A stretch of DNA of 47,258 nucleotides. It comes from Planctomycetota bacterium (GTDB lineage Bacteria > Planctomycetota > Planctomycetia > Pirellulales > Pirellulaceae). The notes under the pieces are model-generated. The model was not told the origin of the DNA, did not search any database, and was given only the letters and a program-made list of their open reading frames with translations. This document shows positions 30,201 to 39,200 of the stretch, one piece after another (the stretch's first letter is position 1; each line of letters begins with the position of its first letter). A program made the translations under genes and the position numbers. The stretch is from contig JAPLNM010000115.1 in the NCBI GenBank assembly GCA_026692845.1, forward strand, positions 1-47,258, written 5' to 3'.

Positions 30201-33200
30201 CGGGGATGATCTGGTTGGCGTTGTTGCTACCGACACGACCGTTGATCCTGCGAGCAACACTCGATGTGATGGAGTAAGCATTTCGGACCACGACAAATTT
30301 CTCTGTCGTGCCGTCACCAAGAGCCGTACCGAACCCACCTGACATCGTCCGATCGTGGCCGAAACCTAGAGCCATGTGGTTCGACCCAGGCGAGTTACCT
30401 TGATCGAACGGGGAGCGGTCGTTGGTGGCGTTCGCTGTTCGGTTGAGACCAGCTTCGATTTGAGCTCCGCGAATGTTACCGGAGTTGATGCCAAGGTCCG
30501 CTCCAGCGGCACCACTGGCAGTGGGGTTAAAGCCGCTAATACCACCAAGAGGCAGTGCGGAAACCGGTGCCAGCGGGTTAGCGAAACCAAACGCGCCGTT
30601 GTTCAAGTTTTGTGCGTTGGTCATCCCTGCCCCGTTGATCGCAGCAGCGATCGATCGGGCGAGATCAGGAACTCGGTATTCAGCTCCGATGAAGACCGGG
30701 ATATTGTTGCCCGATGTTGCACCGGTTGTGGTGAACTCGAAAGTTCGAGAATTGTTAGAAGTCCCAATGAAATCCGAAACTTGGCGAATGGTGAAAGTTT
30801 CGCCATCGGCGTACGTGTTGACTTCGTCGACGGTGATAACGAACTGCTCGGGCTTGAGCACTTCGAGGGTCATGGTGTAGTCACCGCTGGTAGCACCTTG
30901 ACGACGATCCGCAAGAGACAGCGGGTCATAGGTTGTGTTGCCCGCTGCGCTTACAGCAGCATAGTAAACACCAGGTTTGGTGGCAGTGAAATCGATGTAC
31001 GGATCCTTGCTCAGGGTTTCTCCTGGAGCAGCCACATTGTCGGCAGTGGTGGCGTCGTTGCCATTGCTGACGATTTGAGCTACACCGCTTGCATCGAAAA
31101 CCTTCAGGGCCGCATCGAGTCGGCCTGCTGTATTGACGTTGATGCGTACACGTTCGCCAACCTCAAGTTGGAACTTGTACAGATCCACATCGGAGGAACC
31201 TGTCGAGAGCGGGTCCGGAGAAAGGGAGCCGTTGACAGAGTATTGCTGCGGGTTGATGCCGACGCCTTGGAAGGTCTCCGCTGCACCTGCGATGGTGTCA
31301 TTGCCATCGATATCTGTGCTTACGGCTGCCGAGGGTGCACGCCCATCGTTTCCGATAAAGGTGTTGTTAACCGCTCGAACGAATGGCGAAGCGCTGTAGT
31401 CGCCGACGCGTTGGATTTGGACCGGGGTGTTGACCGAGACGATGTACTGGGGTCCGCGAACGACCAGCGTGGCCGAGGGATAGGTCCAGGTGTCTGGAGC
31501 ATCCGGATCGCGAACGATCACTTGAGTCTGAGGTTCGATCCAAGTAGAGATGCGTTGGGTGGTTCCGTTGGTTGTCAGAACACTACCGTAGAACGAATCC
31601 CGAATGGACTTGACCATTTCGTCGGCCGCATAACCTGGGCCTTCGGTGTTGGCTCGCAGATATTGGCCCGCAGTGTCTTCGCGATAATAAATCGGAATGT
31701 AGTCGGGCGACCATCCATTGCCTCCGACGATACCGCTACCATAGGTGGGGTCACCGACTCCTGCTCCAGCGATATCCTCGAACTCGAAGCGAACCCGTGT
31801 GCGACCCAAGCCGACTTCGAGTTGGTTGGGGATCGCGTCATTGAAGCGTGAACCGGCGTGCGTACCGATCGTGTTGATCGCACCGATGGTGTCTTGGCTA
31901 CCGGGCTGAACGGTAATTCGCCATGTCGGCGTTTCACCTTGGATGTTCAATCCACCGAGTCCGGACTCATCGAAGATATTGTTTGTAACGACGATGCCGG
32001 GGGTCACGCCTGCTCGTTCAGCAACGGATCCAGGGGCTACGCCAAAGGGGACCTTGTTGGCCACCGGTAGATTCCTGGTGTAGGCGCCACCGAGTGTGGG
32101 AGGCAAGGTCAGGTTCGTCGTTCCCGTAGCGCTCAGTCTGGCTTGCTGGGCTCGGCCATCTGCATAGTACTTATCTGCCGGTGCCGACCAGACGGCGTAG
32201 TCTCGGCTCTTGGTAATCAAGTTGTTCGAGACGATGAACTGACCTTGGTCACGGGCGATGTTCTGGTCGCTTGTTCCGTCGAAGCGTTGGATGCCAGAGG
32301 TTCCTGCGACGGTGAAGATGTTCGACGCATCGATGACTTCAACGTTGCCGAACAAATCAATCACACCATTGCCATTGCCCGTAACGAGCCGGTTGCTATC
32401 GGCAGCCCGGACGTTGAGTTGCTTTTGCTGGAAGAGTTGGTTGATGATGTCACGGAACTTATCCCCCAAGCGTGCGGGTGAATCGGCTGCCGAGTAGAGG
32501 ATCGGGATGTTGCCGAAATTGACCGCACCGGTTCGAGTCCATTCGAGGGTCACTCGGTTTGCCCCATCGGTGACATCGACGGTGCTTCGATCGGCGATGG
32601 TCAGACCTGCGAGGAACTCGACGGTCGTGCTGTAGGATCCTCTGAAGTTTCTTGGGAGACTACTCAGGCGATCGCCTGTACGGATCTCCATTTGGTACAC
32701 GCCAGCCTTGGTCGAGGCTGGTTCAGCATCGGTGACAACAACTTCATAGGTCCCGCGTCTAAGTTGATCTGTTCCTAGGAAGCTGAGGAACGGATCACCG
32801 GTTCCGACCGATCCACGGGTCAGGTCGATTAGGTCAGAACCGGACAATGGACCTGGCAGATCGTCAACGATCGAGGAGCGGGTGCGAGTTGTCGGTGTTA
32901 CTGGAACACCAGGAGTTGTCGGATCATTGTCGTCGTCCAAGAGGACTTGGATGTTGAGTCGTTTGCGGTTCAGGCCGTCGGCATAATCCACATCGATGAC
33001 AACCGGGTAGCTCGATGCGAAGCTCGGGGTCTTGACATACTCGCTGGTCAAATCGCCGACCGTGAAGCGGTAGCGGTTTGTACCGCCAGATAGCGTTCCG
33101 GCGACGCTGATAGCACCTTTATTGGTCAATTGCAAAGGTCCCAGGTCGGTGATGCCGTCGGTGGTTGTGCCATCATACATCGCTGAATTGGCTTCGCCGG

Positions 33201-36200
33201 TAAGTGGCGAATTGTTTGGCAACCCGTTGATTTGGACACCATTGGTAGCATAACGGATATCGGCGTATTGGACGGTTGAGCCTCCGAACTCCTGCTGGTC
33301 TCGGAGTCGGACTTGAACCGTGTAGGATCCAGCCGTGATACCAGCAGAGGGGTTATCGATGTTGGTGCTCTTGGAGCGGATTCTAAAGAAGTACGTGCTC
33401 TGGGCTCCTGCAAGGCCTGGGAGCAGGACTCTCAATCCAGCATCCTTAGGATTCGAGGTCCCGTCTTCCTTGAGCAATCCGGAGGCATTTCTTCGTGCCG
33501 TCGAGCGGGTTCTTTGCACGATGGGATTTACGTAGTCCGGGTTGATCGAAGGATCCTTGAATAGCAGCGACGGGTTGGTCTGTTCCGCAGTGCTGTCATC
33601 GCTTCGAGCGAGCAAGTCACCATTGGCATTGAGAATTTCAATGACCGAATCGAGCGTGTCTTGAGTGTAGTCAACGTCGAACCAAACCTCGGTCCCGGCC
33701 GTGCCGCTAAAGCTGTAAAGGTCTTGGTCCGCAGACTCGCTCAGTACACCTTGGACAGTAAAGCCAAGGACGAGGTTTTCGTCGGTTGTGGAGGTATCTG
33801 GGGCCAAAGCGCCCAGAAATTGAGCCGAGAGGACCGAATCATTGATTCCCGGAGCCACAATAGTTGGGGATTCGGTTTCCAGGGCAGTGGCGACGTTTCG
33901 ATCGTTACTGAACGAATCGAAGAGCAAGCTGCGCCAATCTCCAGCTCGAGGAATGCTGGCGATGCCATCGTTGTTGGTATCGGTCTGAGGTCGCCCATCG
34001 GGTTGTGTTCCAGCACCCACGGTATCATCTCGCAGGCTCGTTATGACAACTGGGAAGCCTGGCATTCCAAGAACCTGGACTGTACCACCGACTCGGTCGG
34101 TGATGCTCGAGAAGTTGCCGGTCGCGGTAAAGCCCGTGCCTCGTTCTTGATCGAAGTTCGAGCCCTGGCCTTCCATCTTGATCACCAGCGACTCGTTAAC
34201 CGCGCTTTGGAGTCGCAGGCCACCGACCTGTTGCAGGTTGCCGACGGTCACCGAATCGAACAGCACGTGAACGATATCGGTATCATCCCAAACGCTATCT
34301 GTGGTCAGTGTATTGTGCTGTAGGTCGCGAACCGCAAGGTTGTCTTCGCTGCGGTCGTTGGTCGACGCATCAGCGCGTATTTCAATGCCGTTGATACTGT
34401 TGTTGAAGAGACGATTTCCTCGGAACAGGGGTCCGCGGTTCCAATCGAGCGTCTTGTTTCGATCGACGTTACCGGTTTGACGTCCAAGGTCCCCACGCAA
34501 CTGTGCATCCATCGAATTCGCATCGATCGTGATGGCAGTTCCGGTGTTGTTTTGGAATGTATTGTTTAGGAAGATCGGCTGAGTTCCGCGAACAAATACG
34601 GTCGACCCACGGCTAGCATTGTTGCCGAACGGATAGTTTTCGTTCGCTGGGCGTCCCAAGCGATCGATCGGACCTTGGCCCCCCATGCCGTTGCCGTTGT
34701 TCTCGAATACTGTGTTGGCGATCCTAGCGTCGGCTTGCTGGAGTTCCAAAGGACTGAATGCCTTAAAGGTACCTTCGAGACGCGAGATACCACCGGCGTA
34801 GGCGACTACCGCATTGTCGAGGCTGACGTTCGCTCCTGGCGAAGCGAAGATACCACTCCAATCCTGTTGCTTAGCGTCCAGTGAGTTGTTGAGTCCATTG
34901 TTGTTAGTATCAAACGTGCCACCGGCACCGAAGCGATCATCCTGCTTGCTGGTGAGCACGATTCGTCCACCGTCGACGCCTTCGGCCAATAGCTGGGTGC
35001 TGTGTCCGAGTTCGATCCGGGCACCTTCGAGCTTGACGATCAAGCCTGGGTCCATGGCCAGGGACGCATCGAGTCGTGGACGGACGTTTCCTGAGGTTTC
35101 GACGCTCAGGGTTCCGACCAATGACGTGCCGTTATCGACGATCGAGGTGATGGCTGGATCTCGAAGATCGGCGATAAGCGTATAGGTTCCGGCACCACCA
35201 ACGCTACTTCGGTAGATCCGACGGCCGACGTATCCGCTTTGGACGCTAGGTAGCGAGGTTAGCCGGATTGAACGGTTCGCAGGAATGGCACCCACGGCAG
35301 GGGTGGTAGTTGCCGAGGCCGTAGCGTTGGATGCAAGGCTTTCTCTGCCCATTGCATCGATCATGACGACTTTGTAGTTGAAAGATCCGATCGGAAGCGT
35401 CCCGCCGGCGATCGCATTGACTCCTACGGAGCTGACCACAGGACGATCGCGTAGCAAGCTTGCGAGTGCGTCGCTGGAGTCCGTTAGCAATCCACCGCGA
35501 TCGGTGTAAGTCGTCGAGGTGCCATCGAGTTCGGCTACCAGACGATAAGGTCCGCCTACGGAGTCGGCTCGGTAGAGTCTTCGCGAAACATATTCTCCAG
35601 AGACCCCTGGCAGGCCGATGAAGCGGACTGCGGTTTGACCCCCGGTAAGAGTCAAACGCGGCGTGGCTTCTGATGGTGGTGTTTCGTAACCGTTCTTGTC
35701 GACAAACGTTAGCTTGTACTGATAATCGCCTGGGGTCAAGCTGCCGCCTAGCGAGGGCGCCAAGGAGATCAGGTTCGAAGGAGCGATGGTGCTATCGAGC
35801 AAGCCGCCGCCTGGGTTGCCCGACACGACGATGTTCTCGGAGATCACGTGAACGATATCGGTGTCGTTGAACCGCCCTGGAACGGTCAGTTGCTTGAGCT
35901 CACCGCCTGCGGGCGTGGATACTTTGATAAACAATCCGTTGATCGAATTGTTGATCAACGTGTTGTCGTGGATGGCAGGACCAATGCGATCGTAGTCAGG
36001 GGTGAAGGAACCTTTGCGTTGGTAGCGATTGTCGCTAAAGAGAGTTTCCTCGAAGCTATCGGGCGTAGCGCTCATGGCCGAATCGGCTGCATTGGTGATT
36101 CGGTTGAACGTCACGGTGGGACGCATATCAGCGATTTGGATGCTGTTGACAGTCTGCTGGACCGAATCGATCACGACCGAACTCGAACCGCCGTAACGCA

Positions 36201-39200
36201 TGTCAGCATAGTTGACGTATTGGCGGAAGATCCCCTCGTCCTCAAGGTCGAAGCGGCCGGCCGATCGATCCAAATCTCGTTTGAAGACCAACCCGCCCCA
36301 GTCACCGGGAGTTGGAGTGGTGTTCGGAGCATAGTTGTCCAGGCCGATCGATTGATCGAGCCAGGAGGTGAAAAAGACACTGCCGGTGATTTCAGAACCA
36401 TCCGCGGACTTGATCGCATTTCCGTTTCTGTCGAGCAACTTGGGAGTGCCAAGGACTTGCAGGGCACCGCCACTGCGATCGACACCCAGCGTCGAGCTTC
36501 CTACGCCGATACGGCTCCGTCGCATCTTAAAGACCGCCCCCGCATCGACCATCACGCTTACGCCCTTGGGGACGTCCATGGTGGATCCGTCGGAGAGGAC
36601 CGAGCCGGCCAGGACACCGAAGCCAACCTCGTAGGCAAAGTTGTCGCCGACGGTTTCGAGTTTGCCGTCAGCACCACCGTTGCCAACGATTCGGATGATG
36701 TCACCCGGTACGCTGGCTGCAAAGGCGTTGGCAACTCCAGAACCGGAGATGTTGTTAAATGGTTTGGTGAGCGATCCGTCGGCGTTGGGGCCAGCGGACT
36801 TGTCGACGAAAATCGTCTTGCCCGAAAGATCGATGGCTGTCAGGCCGTTGGACAATTGCACCAATCGCTCACCCTTGAGAGTGATTCGGGTGCCATTGGG
36901 AACCGCCGTAACGCCCAGTTCGCTCCGAGAGTTGATCGCGTTGGCCAGAGCGCTAGCAAGATCGCCTGCGGTGCTATTGGAGTTGAAAATCACGGCGGTA
37001 TTGCCGACACCTACGATAGGATCGAGGCTGAATTCAAATCGGCGAACCGTGCCATTGCCACCGGTGATTGTGACGATACGAGTATCCAGCGCCGCATTGC
37101 CACCGGAGTTGAATCGCAAGACACGATCCAAAGGCCGTGTTTCGAACCAATAGTTGTAAGTGCCTCCAGGTACGCCGTCTCCATCTCCATCAAATGTAGC
37201 TTTCACGTCGCTCGAACCATTGTCGACGTCTTGGAGCGAATCGGTCCCATCGGTTTGAGCGCGGAAGGTAACTCTCAGGTCGTAACGGCCTTGAGTCCGC
37301 CCGCCATTGCCAGTTCCAGGAACCGACGCGTCGTACTTGTCGTTGCCTGAAGCGGAGATACCGATGAAGTAAACGCCCGAATCGAGTTGCATTCGGATCA
37401 GAGAATCTTTTCCGAAATAATCATCGTTCTGAGCGATGAGATTGACGTTGCCACCGGCAAGAATGATTGGCGAGTAGGTGATGTCTCGATTGCCGACCTT
37501 GGTGGTTTTGTCCCCTTTGACCAACTCCACTTTGACCAGTCCTCTGGCAGCAGGATCGTTGTCCAATGCCCGGAGGAACTCCTCCAGGGTCGATTCGCTA
37601 CCGACCGTCGAGTTCAGGTCGATGGAGATCGCGTTGGGGAATGTGTTGACGATCGGTTGGGCACCGACACCACGGTTCGATCGGGTGACGAAGACCAGCA
37701 AGTTGTTTCCGAGTTTACCGGGTTCGACAGCGGTAAACTTGACCTCGATACCACCACCGGCTCCCAGGTTGGAAACCGCCGTGGCTTGGGTTTGTTTGTA
37801 GAGTGCCAATCGGGTATCGAGTGGACTGCTGCTTGCGAGTCGTTCGGCTAGGGACTCGACGACCAAAGACCCTTGGCGCGTTTGTCCATTGGGTCCAAAG
37901 TCGACATCGAATTTGTACAGATCGATATCGCTGCTTTCGGGTCGATGGAGGAAGTTGGCGCGAAGGACATCGAGATTGCCCGGGAATACGGGTTCAAAGT
38001 CGCGATTCGAGGACGTCGGGAAGTTGAGGAAACCGGAATTGAAATTCATCAATGTCGATGGGTCGGCATCCCCGGCGCGGGCTAGACCGAGCAACATGCC
38101 AATACTGGCCATTGCACAACGGGTGAAGTTTTCACCGTAGTTGTCGTTCCAAGTGTTGTCGGCCGAGAAGACCGCCAGGCTGTTTTGGTAAGCCGGGTCG
38201 ATGCGAACACCCCAACCACCGCTTGCGGCGTTCTCGACGGTCAGACCGCCTGAGGGGAGGGCGGCCAAGGCCCCGAGGGCCATGGTAAAGCCGCTATCTG
38301 GGGTCTCGACAAACTGAACGCCGACATACTCCGACCAAAGCGAGAAGGCCTCGCGAATCCGAGCCTTCTGCTTGTCGGTGATCGCATTGGATTGATTCGT
38401 ACCAGCGACTGTGCCGTAGGCATCTTTGAAGTTGTAATAGATTGTCCGTATGCCTTGGGAGTTATCGCCGGTGAACGCCGGGTTGATGTAGTTCTCAAAG
38501 GCTTCGGGAACGTTTCGCGTTCCAGGATCGTTGTTGGCGCCGATCAAATCCAGCGCATGGACTTCTGGATCGATATTCGATGTTAAAAGCAGGCTCGTCA
38601 GCGGTACATCTTTCGAGCCGATGGTGCCGAGGTTGGTCGATGTATCAAAGGAGGATCCCAGGCCGACAAGAGCGATCGGAGAGTAGTTGATCACTCGGTT
38701 TCCGACGACGGTATTCCCGTTGCTGCCCGGTTCTAGCGTCACGGTCATCAGTGGCGAGGAGACCGTTGAGGTGTTCATCGCGTCGGCGATTTCGTTGGCG
38801 GTTACGTCCGCGCGGGCCATGTCAACGACGATCACGCCACCGACGTTGGAGACCGTCGGGGTGCCACCCGAGAGGGAGTTTACAAAGGAGATTTGCAGAC
38901 CCGATCCGGATTCGCCGAGTGTTTTCGCAGTGAAGCGAAGTTTCACGGCCGCATTGGTATTCAGATCCGAGATCGCGGTGGCGGCTGCCTCGTTTCGTAC
39001 CGGTGCAATCGGGGTGGTTTCCCGTGTTCCGATGCGCAAGCGGAAGGAGCTCGAGGGGATGAAGGGCCCCGGGAGTAGATCGATGTCCGAAGAGAATCGC
39101 AAGGTCGCCGTATTGGCCGAAGCGTTGTAGGTAACTCGCTCGGGCTTGAAGGTGATATCGTCGGTGTTTCGGACTGTGTTGGCCGTGTAAAGAAGCTGAT

